Below are positions 1 to 8,880 of a stretch of 39,330 nt of DNA, in pieces (the first letter of the stretch is position 1; every line of letters starts with the position of its first letter). The position numbers were made by a program, and so were the translations under genes. Under the pieces are notes generated by a model. That model had not been told where the DNA came from, did no database searches, and saw nothing but the letters and a program-made list of their open reading frames with translations. Source of the stretch: CAZTLE01 sp964614415 (GTDB lineage: Bacteria; Bacteroidota; Bacteroidia; Flavobacteriales; Flavobacteriaceae); contig CAZTLE010000008.1 of assembly GCA_964614415.1 (NCBI GenBank), positions 1 to 39,330 of the forward strand, written 5' to 3'.

Positions 1-739
1 TTTCTTCTTCGGTCTTAGGTCGGGAGGAACGGAAAATGAGTTTAGTGCCGTCAGGTGAGAAAAAGGCACCTCCGTCATAACCCAGTTCGTTCGTGATTTG
101 GGTAACGTCCGAGCCGTCCAGATTCATAGTGTACAACTCCAGGTCGCCACTACGGGTTGAAGTAAAGACAATTTTATCTCCTTTTGGGGATACTGTCGCT
201 TCAGCATCATAACCGGACTCAGTGGTGAGCTGATTCACAATATTCCCATCCAGATCGGCCACAAAGATGTCGAAGGAATCGTACACCGGCCATACATATT
301 TTCCGTTTTCACGCAGCGGAACTTCGGGACAATTCTCGTCCGCCAGGTGTGTTGAGGCGTACACAAAATGTTTGTTGTCCGGCAGGAAATAAGCACAGGT
401 CGTACGTCCCATTCCGGTGCTTATCATCGGAGGTTGAGTGCCGTTGAAGGTCTCGTCCCTATTCATTAAGAACATCTGATCACAACCCACGCCCCAATCC
501 TTAAAGTTGGACTGAAAAACGAGCTGCTTATCATCAAAACTCCAATAGGCTTCGGCATTATCTCCGCCAAAGGTGACCTGTCGTATGGTTTTGAAGTGTT
601 TCTCCTCAGGATAGATCAAGGAATCATGTACCTCAACTACCTCGGTTTCGGTTTGAGCAGCGTCTTCTGAATTTTTATTCTCGTTTTTACAGGAAAACAG
701 TCCCAGGGCTAGCAATGAAACGGCAAGAAAATATTTCAT
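1..739 (-). CDS. TolB-like (PD40 beta-propeller) lipoprotein, C-terminus off the window
   Basis: The reverse strand reads open from an ATG at 739 to the left edge, about 246 residues, so the C-terminus is missing. It starts with a short hydrophobic signal ending in LGLFSC, an SP-II lipobox, so the mature protein should be a membrane lipoprotein. The rest contains PD40/TolB-type blades: 'AEAYWSFDDKQLVF', 'AEATVSPKGDKIVFTSTRSG' and 'GGAFFSPDGTKLIF', each a W/S-x-D/K-G-x-x-I/L-V/I-F strand followed by a 'DLELYTMNLDGSD' turn. Such proteins bind ligands or partners through the propeller; no enzymatic motif is visible. It is divergent from the M28 peptidase gene, with only 38 bp between the two start codons. 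Substrate and partner are unknown. Confidence 0.85.
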   Translation of the reverse strand, partial: MKYFLAVSLLALGLFSCKNENKNSEDAAQTETEVVEVHDSLIYPEEKHFKTIRQVTFGGDNAEAYWSFDDKQLVFQSNFKDWGVGCDQMFLMNRDETFNGTQPPMISTGMGRTTCAYFLPDNKHFVYASTHLADENCPEVPLRENGKYVWPVYDSFDIFVADLDGNIVNQLTTESGYDAEATVSPKGDKIVFTSTRSGDLELYTMNLDGSDVTQITNELGYDGGAFFSPDGTKLIFRSSRPKTEEE

Positions 740-754
740 CTGTACTTTTTGAAT

Positions 755-772
755 TACTTTTGTGCAAAAATA
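755..772. promoter_or_regulatory. Two back-to-back -7 promoter boxes in a 38-bp divergent intergenic space
   Basis: TACTTTTG at 755-762 on the + strand and TATTTTTG at 772-765 on the - strand both match the Bacteroidota -7 consensus TAnnTTTG exactly. They are separated by 2 bp and point to the M28 peptidase (start 778) and the TolB-like lipoprotein (start 739). No good -33 TTTG was found for either. The 5' leaders would be very short. The promoters cannot both be occupied by polymerase at the same time. Confidence 0.5.
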
Positions 773-777
773 ATGAT

Positions 778-2004
778 ATGAGGACATTCGTACTAGTATT
801 TTGCAGTTTAATGTTGCTGAGTTGTAGGGAGGAAGCCCCAAAAACAGTGACCATGAAAGAGGATGTGACCATCCTGGCCGATGACAGTTTCGGAGGGCGG
901 GAAACCGGGACCGAAGGAGAGAAATTGGCGGCCGAATACATTGCAAAACGCTTAGAGCAAATGGGCGTAGCGCCCAAAGGGACGGATGGCTATCTTCAAA
1001 AATTTACCTTTAAACCCAGTGTAAATCCGCACGAACAAGCTCAGATCGTAGATACTATCGGAGATGGACTGATCGGAGGGATCAACGTGGTAGGATATAT
1101 AGATAATCAGGCTGAGACCACAGTGGTGGTTGGAGCCCATTACGATCACCTGGGACTTGGTGGAATAGGTTCACTTCACCGAGGAGAGGAAGCTATCCAT
1201 AACGGAGCCGATGACAATGCCAGTGGAGTGGCCATTATGCTGAATCTGGCGTCGCGCCTCAAGGAAGCAAATACCAATAACAACTATGTTTTCATCGGAT
1301 TTTCAGGTGAGGAAATGGGGCTTCTGGGCTCGGCGTATTTCGTGCGCAATGCTACTATTGATATAAATTCGGTGACCTATATGATCAACTTGGATATGGT
1401 GGGGCGACTCAATGAAGAGAAAACCCTTGCCGTACACGGAGTTGGGACCTCGCCTGTTTTTAAGCAAACCTTATTCGCCAACAATGATTTTGGACTTACC
1501 ATCGTAGAGAATGAATCGGGAGTAGGTCCCAGCGACTATACAAGCTTTTACGTTGCCGATGTTCCGGTATTGCACTTTTTTACCGGGCAACACGAGGACT
1601 ATCACAAGCCCAGTGATGATTTTGAGAAACTCAATTACGAAGGCATGGAGATCATTTCAAACTATATTTTTTCTATAATTTCCGATCTGAATGACAACGG
1701 AAAACTTGCCTTCAAAAAAACCAAGAATGAAAGCGAGGAAGTACCGCGGTTTAAAGTGGGGTTGGGTGTCGTACCCGATTACCTGTTCACCGGTGAAGGT
1801 ATGCGTATTGACGGGGTGAGTGAAGACAGACCGGCCCAGAGAGCAGGACTTCTAAAAGGAGATGTAGTCGTGAAACTTGGCGATAGTTTAGTGACCGATA
1901 TGATGAGTTATATGAGGGCGTTGTCTGCTTTTGAAGAAGGCCAGAAGGCAAGAGTTACTATCGATCGCGATGGGGAATTGATGGAAGTGGAGGTGGAGTT
2001 CTAG
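778..2004 (+). CDS. M28-family metallopeptidase lipoprotein with C-terminal PDZ domain
   Basis: About 408 residues. The ATG at 778 is chosen because it gives a lipoprotein signal (MRTFVLVFCSLMLLSC); an in-frame ATG at 715 would add a hydrophilic leader lying inside the divergent gene. The M28 di-zinc aminopeptidase core is complete: GAHYDHLG (first zinc ligand His near residue 121), NGADDNASG (bridging Asp), FSGEEMGLLGS (catalytic Glu pair), NLDMVGR (Asp ligand) and the late HKPSDD His. A PDZ domain follows (VVPDYLFTGEGMRIDGVS, RPAQRAGLLKGDVVVKLGD), as in other bacterial M28-PDZ proteins. It should cleave N-terminal residues from peptides at the cell surface or in the periplasm. It ends 1 bp before the convergent lpxR-like stop codon, with no obvious terminator between. 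Confidence 0.92.
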   Translation: MRTFVLVFCSLMLLSCREEAPKTVTMKEDVTILADDSFGGRETGTEGEKLAAEYIAKRLEQMGVAPKGTDGYLQKFTFKPSVNPHEQAQIVDTIGDGLIGGINVVGYIDNQAETTVVVGAHYDHLGLGGIGSLHRGEEAIHNGADDNASGVAIMLNLASRLKEANTNNNYVFIGFSGEEMGLLGSAYFVRNATIDINSVTYMINLDMVGRLNEEKTLAVHGVGTSPVFKQTLFANNDFGLTIVENESGVGPSDYTSFYVADVPVLHFFTGQHEDYHKPSDDFEKLNYEGMEIISNYIFSIISDLNDNGKLAFKKTKNESEEVPRFKVGLGVVPDYLFTGEGMRIDGVSEDRPAQRAGLLKGDVVVKLGDSLVTDMMSYMRALSAFEEGQKARVTIDRDGELMEVEVEF

Positions 2005-2005
2005 T

Positions 2006-2965
2006 CTACAATCGCCGTGCAATAGACAAGCTCGCAAACATGTGAGGGTCCCCCGGAGTGAACTTGGCCGTATTATACGTATAACCAAGAACAATATCAT
2101 TGCGACCCCAACGGCAAAAAATATCAAAGCCCATAATGAGCAAGTTGGGCTCGGCATCTACCAGGAAAGGAGATTTATCACGAGCCAGATTTCCCTCCAG
2201 CAACGCATCATGATTCACATAGCGATAGGCCGCACGAAGTTTTACAAACAGTTCCGTTTGCATGGATAACAGCTGATTATAGGCTATGCTGCTTTTCAGA
2301 CCGTTTCGTTTTCCGAAGAAAAAAGCAACTTCCTGTTGGGCATAAACGTCTTTGGTTCCTACAGAGAATCCCGGCTTTACAGCGGCACGAAGACCCCAGG
2401 GTCCCTCCAGGAGTTTCCATTCTTTGACATAGTCCAAATAGACATTGATATGGAAACTGTTCTCGATCTGATCAAACCAGTCAAACGAAGCACCAATGCC
2501 CCCAACATCGTGAAAAAAGCCCTGAAAATCTTCAGCGCCCGAAATTGGTCCTGTAACCCCGGTAAGGACCCGGGTGTCGATCATTCCTGTTTCGGTTGAT
2601 TTTGACCATCCGGCGGAGAGGCCCAAAAAACCCGCATAAGGCCTGTCGAGGTTTTCGGTATTACGCGCCAGTTTGTTGGTAGGCGTATAGATCTCGTGTT
2701 CCAGAAAGAAACTGATCTGTTCGGGGTTTTCCTCGTAGCGTGTACCCTGCAGCAAATAGCGATACCCTATGAAATTCCCTGTGGTGTAGTAGCGATCGGT
2801 ACTACCCAAAACGTCATTGTCGTGACGCAATATCAACTGATGCGGAGCCCGAATCTCCTTCTCAACCATCATGACATACTCCTGTCCGTAACTCGTGAAA
2901 GGCGGGAGCAGGACGAGAAGCAGGAATGACAGGCGTTTCGCCGAAAGCGTAGACTTATAAAACAA
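2006..2965 (-). CDS. LpxR-type lipid A deacylase family outer-membrane protein (DUF2219)
   Basis: About 319 residues, with an N-terminal signal peptide (LSFLLLVLLPPFTSYG) and a beta-barrel composition. The family signature is clear: RHDNDVLG followed by TDRYYTTGNFIGYRY (residues about 47-67), matching the ND...TDRYYTNG motif of LpxR, a calcium-dependent outer-membrane 3'-O-deacylase of lipid A. A candidate catalytic His lies in GFFHDVGGIGAS. The protein ends in SLSIARRL rather than an aromatic residue. The best start is a TTG at 2965, because no in-frame ATG or GTG lies upstream before a stop and the next ATG (residue 31-32) would remove the signal peptide. Deacylase activity is inferred from the family; Bacteroidota members are little studied. 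Confidence 0.82.
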   Translation of the reverse strand: MFYKSTLSAKRLSFLLLVLLPPFTSYGQEYVMMVEKEIRAPHQLILRHDNDVLGSTDRYYTTGNFIGYRYLLQGTRYEENPEQISFFLEHEIYTPTNKLARNTENLDRPYAGFLGLSAGWSKSTETGMIDTRVLTGVTGPISGAEDFQGFFHDVGGIGASFDWFDQIENSFHINVYLDYVKEWKLLEGPWGLRAAVKPGFSVGTKDVYAQQEVAFFFGKRNGLKSSIAYNQLLSMQTELFVKLRAAYRYVNHDALLEGNLARDKSPFLVDAEPNLLIMGFDIFCRWGRNDIVLGYTYNTAKFTPGDPHMFASLSIARRL

Positions 2966-3028
2966 TAGGCGATCACTAGTTGGTTATCAAGCTAATGTAC
3001 TAATTTGTTTTCAGAAATTGCAGGGTGC

Positions 3029-4519
3029 CTAGGCTTTGCTCGTAAGGCTTTTGAAGAAGACAAACCCAAACCCGATAAAAAGCATGAAGTGGAATGGGAA
3101 CAATCCGAAATCACCGCCCTGATCCCCTACAATGAAGGCGCTGTACATTCCAAAAGCGAAGTACACCATAAGCAGCCCTTCCAGAATTACATTGGGCGAG
3201 ATATTCTTCTTCAGGTATTTGTTGCCCTTCCAACTGTCACGTAGTGATTTGATGTTGAACTTGGGAGTACGGATAAATTCACTTTTCTTGCCCACATGAC
3301 CTTCCAGTACGGCAATGGAATTGTGCAGTGAGAAGCCCATGGCTATTGAGAAAAAGGTGAAGAACATACCCGTATAACGAAGGAACTGTTTAAAGCCGCC
3401 GCCGTATATATTCTTAAAGGTGAACCAGTAGCAAATGAAGAAAATAATGGTACTGATCACAAAGAAGCTCATCACATAGAAATAGGGCTTCAGGTGAGCG
3501 TATTCATTTTTGATATACAGCATGGGAATACTGAGCAATGCCACCAATAATATGTTCAGGAACATGGTGCTGTTCAGCAAGTGCATAACACCGTGAAGAC
3601 GGGTTTTCATGGAAGCATTCTTATTGGTAAGTACCTTCCATGACATCTTCCGGAAGTTTTCGGCACCGCCTTTATTCCATCGGAATTGCTGTGACCGGGC
3701 GGCACTAATAACCACCGGCAATTCTGCAGGTGTCTCCACTTCCTCCAGGTATTTGAACTTCCAGTTCTTAAGCTGGGCGCGATAGCTAAGATCCAGATCT
3801 TCGGTGAGTGTATCACCTTCCCAGTTACCGGCATCGATGATACATTCCTTGCGCCATACCCCTGCAGTACCGTTAAAATTGATGAAGTGCCCCTTGCTGT
3901 TCCGTCCTACCTGCTCGAGGGTAAAATGGGCATCCAGCGCAAAGGCCTGCACCCGGGTGAGTACGGAATAGTCACGGTTAATATGACCCCAACGGGTTTG
4001 TACCACACCTATTTCCGGATTCTTGAAATACGGGATGGTGTTGAGCAGCCAGTTCTTCGTCGGAAGGAAATCGGCATCGAAGATAGCGACGAACTCCCCT
4101 CTGGCCGTTTTCAAGCCCTCCTTGAGCGCTCCGGCCTTGAAGCCTTCCCGGTTTTCACGGGTTACGTGCTTGATGTCGAGTCCGGTGGCTTGTAATTCTT
4201 TTATTTGGGTAGCGGTACTCTCGAAGGACTCGTCGGTTGAGTCATCCAGTACCTGTATTTCCAGTTTATCTTTGGGGTAATCGATCTCCGCCATACAATT
4301 GAGCAGGCGTTCCATAACATACATCTCGTTGTATACGGGCAGTTGGATGGTTACATGTGGAGTTTCATCAGGGTTTGTAAGGTCGAATTTTGGGCAGGTA
4401 TCTTCTTTTTTGCGCGCACGAAGGTAGTTCAGCAATAAGTTCAGTTGCGCCAGGGCATACAGAAAAATGAGCACGAGTGCGATCGAATAGACCGTAATAA
4501 CGATGGTTTCGAGTATCAT
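3029..4519 (-). CDS. Cellulose-synthase-like family 2 glycosyltransferase, membrane-bound
   Basis: 496 residues. An N-terminal membrane segment (TIVITVYSIALVLIFLYALAQL) precedes a GT2 catalytic domain: LPVYNE, LDDSTDES (first Asp), FDADF (DxD), TLTEDLDLSYR (TED catalytic base) and QQFRWNKG (Q-x-x-R-W). That set defines processive polysaccharide synthases of the cellulose/glucomannan synthase type. At least four membrane segments follow in the C-terminal third. It should polymerise or transfer a hexose from a nucleotide sugar on the cytoplasmic face and may export the product. Its ATG overlaps the stop of the upstream glycosyltransferase by 4 bp (ATGA), so the two are translationally coupled. 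The sugar cannot be told from sequence. Confidence 0.9.
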   Translation of the reverse strand: MILETIVITVYSIALVLIFLYALAQLNLLLNYLRARKKEDTCPKFDLTNPDETPHVTIQLPVYNEMYVMERLLNCMAEIDYPKDKLEIQVLDDSTDESFESTATQIKELQATGLDIKHVTRENREGFKAGALKEGLKTARGEFVAIFDADFLPTKNWLLNTIPYFKNPEIGVVQTRWGHINRDYSVLTRVQAFALDAHFTLEQVGRNSKGHFINFNGTAGVWRKECIIDAGNWEGDTLTEDLDLSYRAQLKNWKFKYLEEVETPAELPVVISAARSQQFRWNKGGAENFRKMSWKVLTNKNASMKTRLHGVMHLLNSTMFLNILLVALLSIPMLYIKNEYAHLKPYFYVMSFFVISTIIFFICYWFTFKNIYGGGFKQFLRYTGMFFTFFSIAMGFSLHNSIAVLEGHVGKKSEFIRTPKFNIKSLRDSWKGNKYLKKNISPNVILEGLLMVYFAFGMYSAFIVGDQGGDFGLFPFHFMLFIGFGFVFFKSLTSKA

Positions 4520-5208
4520 TTTTTTAAGCTGTATTTAAAAATCCAACCTAGAATTTTTACGCCTGCAAAGATAGCACCTTTTACCGTTCCTGAAACTTTT
4601 GAGACCCCAATTCTGTTGCGATATGGAACGGGTACTTCTTCGTAGGAATATTTTCTCTTCAGTGCCTTTAGTTGCATTTCCACTGTCCAGCCGTAGGTCT
4701 TGTCTTCCATACCCAGAGCGATCAGTTTATCGTACTTGATTGCTCTAAACGGACCGAGATCGGTAAACCGCGAACCAAAGAACAATCGCATGAGTGTTGT
4801 TGCGAGCCAATTTCCAAATATCTGCGGGAAGGTCATGGATCCGGCCTCCCTCAGTTTTTTTGTTCGGGCTCCAACCACAAAATCCACATTGCGATCGGCA
4901 ATGGGCGCCACAATCTTTGTCATTTCCTCAGGGTAATCGCTGTAGTCTCCATCCAGGAAGACCACAATGTCCGGCAATGTCTGTTGGGCAATATGATCCA
5001 TACCCTTTAGACAGGCATGCCCGTAACCACGCCGGTTTTCGGTCAGCACGGTCGCTCCGGCCTCAGTAGCGCGTGCTACGGTGTCATCGGATGAGTTGTT
5101 ATTTACTACAATTATTTCGTCCACGATAGGAGGAATGTCATTGATCACATGGGCTATGGAGTCGGCTTCGTTATAGGCGGGGATAATGACTTTTATTATT
5201 TGCTTCAT
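4516..5208 (-). CDS. Family 2 glycosyltransferase, dolichyl-phosphate-sugar synthase type
   Basis: 230 residues. GT-A fold motifs run from IIPAYNEADSIAHVI (residues about 8-22) through VVNNNSSDDT to VFLDGDYSDYPEEM (the DxD region), with VVGARTKK and FRAIKY further on, as in DPM1-like and undecaprenyl-phosphate sugar transferases. There is no convincing pair of C-terminal membrane helices, so the enzyme is probably peripheral. Its start codon follows the stop of the MORN-repeat gene directly (TAAATG), and its own end overlaps the next glycosyltransferase by 4 bp. This places all three in one tightly coupled operon. It probably makes a lipid-linked sugar for a surface glycan, with the neighbouring synthase as downstream partner; that link is inferred from position. 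Confidence 0.88.
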   Translation of the reverse strand: MKQIIKVIIPAYNEADSIAHVINDIPPIVDEIIVVNNNSSDDTVARATEAGATVLTENRRGYGHACLKGMDHIAQQTLPDIVVFLDGDYSDYPEEMTKIVAPIADRNVDFVVGARTKKLREAGSMTFPQIFGNWLATTLMRLFFGSRFTDLGPFRAIKYDKLIALGMEDKTYGWTVEMQLKALKRKYSYEEVPVPYRNRIGVSKVSGTVKGAIFAGVKILGWIFKYSLKK

Positions 5209-5688
5209 TTAGAAGGACACCGATGGATTGTCGCGTTTGAAATCGGAAATCGAAGTCCATGCTCCGGTTTTTCGATTGTCAACATATTTCTCAACGAGCA
5301 CCAGCTTTCTTTTTTTATAATGAAGGCAGAACCCGTTTTTCGCGTTGTTCTTGAATTCGAATTTACTTTTATTACGGGTGCCAATTTCGTAAAAAATCCA
5401 CCAACTCTCGGCACTTCCGTTAATAAAGTGCCCCTCTTTTTCCAATGCTCCACCCGGTGAATAGAAATACCAGTAGCCATTTTTTTGATTATTTCTGAAA
5501 TGGCCTTTGGAAGCGATCTTTCCGTTGGAATGGTAGTTGATCCAGTAATCGGTTTTCACTTTGTTCATCTGCCACCCTTCGGCTTTAATCGAACCGTTGG
5601 AATAATACTCCTTTACATACATTTTCTCGGCTCGAACAACGCCGGTGAACCCGAGGAGAACAATAGCAATGAAAACAATTCGGTACAT
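5209..5688 (-). CDS. Secreted MORN-repeat (YwqK-like) protein
   Basis: About 159 residues from the ATG at 5688, chosen because it begins a signal peptide (MYRIVFIAIVLLGFTGVVRA); an ATG 15 codons upstream would add a polar extension. The mature part consists of tandem MORN-like motifs of about 22 residues: 'KEYYSNGSIKAEGW', 'WINYHSNGKIASKGHF', 'GYWYFYSPGGALEKEGHF'. These are typical of the YwqK-type family common in Bacteroidota, which is often labelled an antitoxin on weak grounds. No toxin gene lies beside it. It is the first gene of the operon with the two glycosyltransferases, so a role in the envelope or surface glycan is more likely. Function unknown. Confidence 0.8.
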   Translation of the reverse strand: MYRIVFIAIVLLGFTGVVRAEKMYVKEYYSNGSIKAEGWQMNKVKTDYWINYHSNGKIASKGHFRNNQKNGYWYFYSPGGALEKEGHFINGSAESWWIFYEIGTRNKSKFEFKNNAKNGFCLHYKKRKLVLVEKYVDNRKTGAWTSISDFKRDNPSVSF

Positions 5689-5775
5689 GGCTAGAGATTG
5701 AAAGTTTGGTGGGTTGGACGCACCTGTATTCAATTCCTAACAATAAAAATCATCAAATTTTGAATCTGTTGTGGA

Positions 5776-7374
5776 TTATTTCTGATTCACCAGGGTCATA
5801 AGGTCAACATCGTTGCCCAGCAAGATCTCGTTTCCGTCAATACGACCTTCCAGCGGTCCGTTTTCCAGCTTCAATACCCCTCGGGGACATACGGCCGAAC
5901 AGATACCACAACCCACGCAACTGGCACGAACGATGTTCTCACCTTTTTGAGCGTAGGCGCGAACGTCGATACCCATTTCACAGTAGGTAGAGCAGTTCCC
6001 GCAGGAGATGCATTGCCCTCCGTTCGTGGTAATTCGGAATTTTGAGAACAGGCGTTGCTGGATTCCCAGGATACCTGCCATAGGACATCCCATGCGGCAC
6101 CATACGCGGTTTCCGAAGATAGGATAGAACCCGGTTCCTATTACACCACTGAATACTGCTCCAATAAGGAATCCGTAGGTAGATCTAAGCTCGTTATCCG
6201 GGAAGATAAAGAGTTTCGTATCTGAAGAGAGGTAATGAATACCGATCAACGAAAGTACAATGACCAGGTATCCAATAGCCCCGTATCGTGCATCTTTGGC
6301 CAGTTCTTTTCTCTTAAAGAACCAGATGACTGCGAACAGCAAACCAAGAAAAACAGCTACTCCAATAAGGAACATGTCTTTGGTGAGCCAATATTTTTCA
6401 TCGTCGTACCCCAGGTAGGTGCTAACAACTGCTGTAGTCATTACTACGGAAAATACCAGTACGCTATGAATCACCCAACGCTCCACCTTCCAGGCAGTCA
6501 TACTCTTGTCGCTTAGTTGACGGAAGGCATCTCCCGCAGTTTCGGCAAGGCCGCCACATCCGCATACCCAACTACAATACCAGCGCTTACCATACTTGTA
6601 GGTGAGAATTGGAGAAATCACAAAAACGGTTACTATGGCGAAGATCAAAAATGCCAATCCAATGGTCTGGGCATTGATAAACTGATCCACACGCCAGCCA
6701 TCGAACGCATAATAGTTCAGCGGCCACATATTCTTTAGATCGTTGTACGGCAATGAGAAGTCATCCGTATTAAGACGTGCCATTAACTCGGGAATGATAA
6801 AAGCAAAAGCCGTTTGGAAAAACATCACACTTATTGTACGAAGTTGTTCATATCGGTTATGGCGGTATTTCCAGATGAATTTAATTCCAAAAGCCAGTAT
6901 GGCAACAGTATAAAGTGTTCCGTAGACAAACCACTCACTTGCAGGGTTGCCACTTAGCACCCGGCTTAACGGGTCAAAAAGCCCTACAATGCCCTGGTTG
7001 GCTCCGTCTGCGCCAGTGCCAAGTCCCAGAAGTTCTGCATAAAAATACAAGACAACGTAGAATCCGGTAAGTGATATTCCAGCGACCCATCCCCAAAAGC
7101 CACGACTTGAAACGGACTTAAACCAGACACCATGATTTTTGATTCCGGCGATCTTACCTTGATACGATCCTTTGGCGAACAATAAAATTCCGGCTGTAAT
7201 GGCCACAAGTGAGATCGTAAGCCAAATCCCTTTATTGGGGAAGTTCACATTAAACGCGGCCAAAGCTATTACGCCAAGTCCAAACAGGCCAATGGCGGTA
7301 CCCAATCGCTGGGCAATGTTTAGGGTGTTTGACGCGTCGCCGGTGAGAGACATATTGCGTTGTACGGTGCTCAT
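5776..7374 (-). CDS. NapH/RnfC-like membrane protein with two C-terminal 4Fe-4S clusters
   Basis: 532 residues, with about nine hydrophobic segments. It carries the two NapH-type loop cysteine motifs, CSWVCGCGG near residue 268 and WCRMGCPMAG near residue 428. A C-terminal bacterial ferredoxin domain follows, with CISCGNCSTYCEMGID and CVGCGICSAVCPRGV supplying ligands for two [4Fe-4S] clusters. Proteins of this build pass electrons between the membrane quinone pool and a soluble or periplasmic redox partner. The gene starts 25 bp after the stop of the FAD oxidoreductase and almost certainly shares its transcript, which suggests the flavoprotein is the partner. The physiological acceptor is not identifiable: no nitrate, nitrite or nitrous-oxide reductase gene lies nearby. 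Confidence 0.9.
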   Translation of the reverse strand: MSTVQRNMSLTGDASNTLNIAQRLGTAIGLFGLGVIALAAFNVNFPNKGIWLTISLVAITAGILLFAKGSYQGKIAGIKNHGVWFKSVSSRGFWGWVAGISLTGFYVVLYFYAELLGLGTGADGANQGIVGLFDPLSRVLSGNPASEWFVYGTLYTVAILAFGIKFIWKYRHNRYEQLRTISVMFFQTAFAFIIPELMARLNTDDFSLPYNDLKNMWPLNYYAFDGWRVDQFINAQTIGLAFLIFAIVTVFVISPILTYKYGKRWYCSWVCGCGGLAETAGDAFRQLSDKSMTAWKVERWVIHSVLVFSVVMTTAVVSTYLGYDDEKYWLTKDMFLIGVAVFLGLLFAVIWFFKRKELAKDARYGAIGYLVIVLSLIGIHYLSSDTKLFIFPDNELRSTYGFLIGAVFSGVIGTGFYPIFGNRVWCRMGCPMAGILGIQQRLFSKFRITTNGGQCISCGNCSTYCEMGIDVRAYAQKGENIVRASCVGCGICSAVCPRGVLKLENGPLEGRIDGNEILLGNDVDLMTLVNQK

Positions 7375-7399
7375 AATACTGTAGTCTTTTTTAGAGGTG

Positions 7400-8701
7400 T
7401 TAGGCTGTTACGGGTTGGTGTGCTTTGTAAGCGGCTTGAATAGATCTTACATGATCCCGGAAGAACTCCGGATCGAAAATGGCTTCGGACAGGTGTTGAA
7501 TCACATAATCGGTGCTGCGTTCTTCGGTGAGCCAGCGATCAAATATTTCATGTCGCATGCGAATACCGAAGGTATTAATGCCGAGGAAACTTCCATTGTC
7601 CTTGTGCGTAGAAACCGTTACACATTTGGTATCGTCTTCATGGATCCAATGGAACTGTGTTTCATATTCCTTTGGTTTCGCAAATACCCACCCGTAAGTT
7701 TGATATTCAATATCGAAGAACTTGGCACTGTTAAACCAGTGTCCGGGTTTGTATTCAAGTCGGTTACCGCAAATGGTCTGGGCCACTGTCTCACCCATCA
7801 TACGTCCTGTGTACCAAACGGCTTCAATAGGACGACGGTTACCAATAGCTTCGTGCTGCTCGGCGCAGTCGCCAATGGCGTAGACATCGGGAACATTGGT
7901 TTCCAGGAAGCGATTTACCTTTATACCTCTGCCCAGTTCGATCCCACTGTCTTTCAGAAAATCAATATTGGGTGAAACTCCGGCAGTAAGCCCCACCACG
8001 TCGCAAGGAATTTCTTCGCCGGTTTCGGCGATCACAACGGCGCGGGCTCTTCCATTCTCATCGGCCAGAATTTCCTTGAGATTGCTGGAGAGGCGGAGGT
8101 CGATATGATGATTCTTGATATGTCGATTGATCATGCCGCTTTCGCCATCTGGCAGAACTCCGTTCCAGAAACTGCCTTCCCTAACCAGGAAGGTAACGGG
8201 AATGTCGCGGGTGTGGAGCATCTCGGCCAATTCGATTCCGATAAGTCCGCCACCTACGATCACGGCGCGCTTACATACTTTGTTGTTGGGAGCGTTTTGC
8301 TCCAACAGGTCGAGATCAGGTTTGGAGTACAACCCCTGAACCCCATCCAGATCCTGTCCGGGCCAACCGAATTTGTTCGATTTGGAACCGGTAGCAAGAA
8401 TGAGCTTGTCGTATTTCATACGTTCGCCATCTGCAAAAACGAGCTCTTTTCCATCGGTATTCACAGTTTCAACGAACCCGCGTTTCAGGTCAATACGGTT
8501 CTTTTTCCAAAACCAATCTTCGTACGGCTTGGTGTGTTCGTATTTCATATGCCCCATGTAGATGTACATGAGCGCTGTGCGGGAAAAGAAGTGATCGGTT
8601 TCGGCCGATACGATGGTGATACGTTTGTCAGATAGTTTTCGGATGTGGCGAGCGGCAGTGACTCCGGAGATACCATTTCCAATAATGACGATATGTTCCA
8701 T
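7400..8701 (-). CDS. NAD(P)/FAD-dependent pyridine nucleotide-disulfide-type oxidoreductase
   Basis: 433 residues, with a two-dinucleotide-binding-domain flavoprotein layout. The FAD motif is VIIGNGISGVTAARHIR (residues about 5-21), LILATGS closes the first domain, AVIVGGGLIGIELAEML (about 147-163) is the NAD(P) motif, and VYAIGDCAEQ (about 290) is the second FAD motif. No CxxxxC redox disulfide is seen at the usual place, so it resembles ferredoxin or rubredoxin reductases and NirB-like flavoproteins more than disulfide reductases. It is the first gene of a two-gene operon with the membrane iron-sulfur protein. The likely job is NAD(P)H-driven reduction of, or oxidation by, that protein. A weak -7 box (TAACTTTA, 8740-8733) lies upstream. 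Confidence 0.88.
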   Translation of the reverse strand: MEHIVIIGNGISGVTAARHIRKLSDKRITIVSAETDHFFSRTALMYIYMGHMKYEHTKPYEDWFWKKNRIDLKRGFVETVNTDGKELVFADGERMKYDKLILATGSKSNKFGWPGQDLDGVQGLYSKPDLDLLEQNAPNNKVCKRAVIVGGGLIGIELAEMLHTRDIPVTFLVREGSFWNGVLPDGESGMINRHIKNHHIDLRLSSNLKEILADENGRARAVVIAETGEEIPCDVVGLTAGVSPNIDFLKDSGIELGRGIKVNRFLETNVPDVYAIGDCAEQHEAIGNRRPIEAVWYTGRMMGETVAQTICGNRLEYKPGHWFNSAKFFDIEYQTYGWVFAKPKEYETQFHWIHEDDTKCVTVSTHKDNGSFLGINTFGIRMRHEIFDRWLTEERSTDYVIQHLSEAIFDPEFFRDHVRSIQAAYKAHQPVTA

Positions 8702-8880
8702 AAGCTCAAAAAGTTGCAGGTTCTGTCGAACTTAAAGTTACTAACATTACGGACTAACTTAATTTAGAATAAGTTTAAATAACCGACCCTTTAAATATTT
8801 AGGTAGTCTGCATTTCTGAAAAAAATATGCCGGCACTTTGTAAGCATGTCTTTGTTTCTTCCGACTTAGCCCCCATCAAA

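Noticed and set aside
5209..5688. Toxin-antitoxin module (YwqK-type antitoxin label)
   Set aside because: The protein is secreted and consists of MORN repeats; no toxin-like small gene is adjacent and it is coupled to glycosyltransferases instead.
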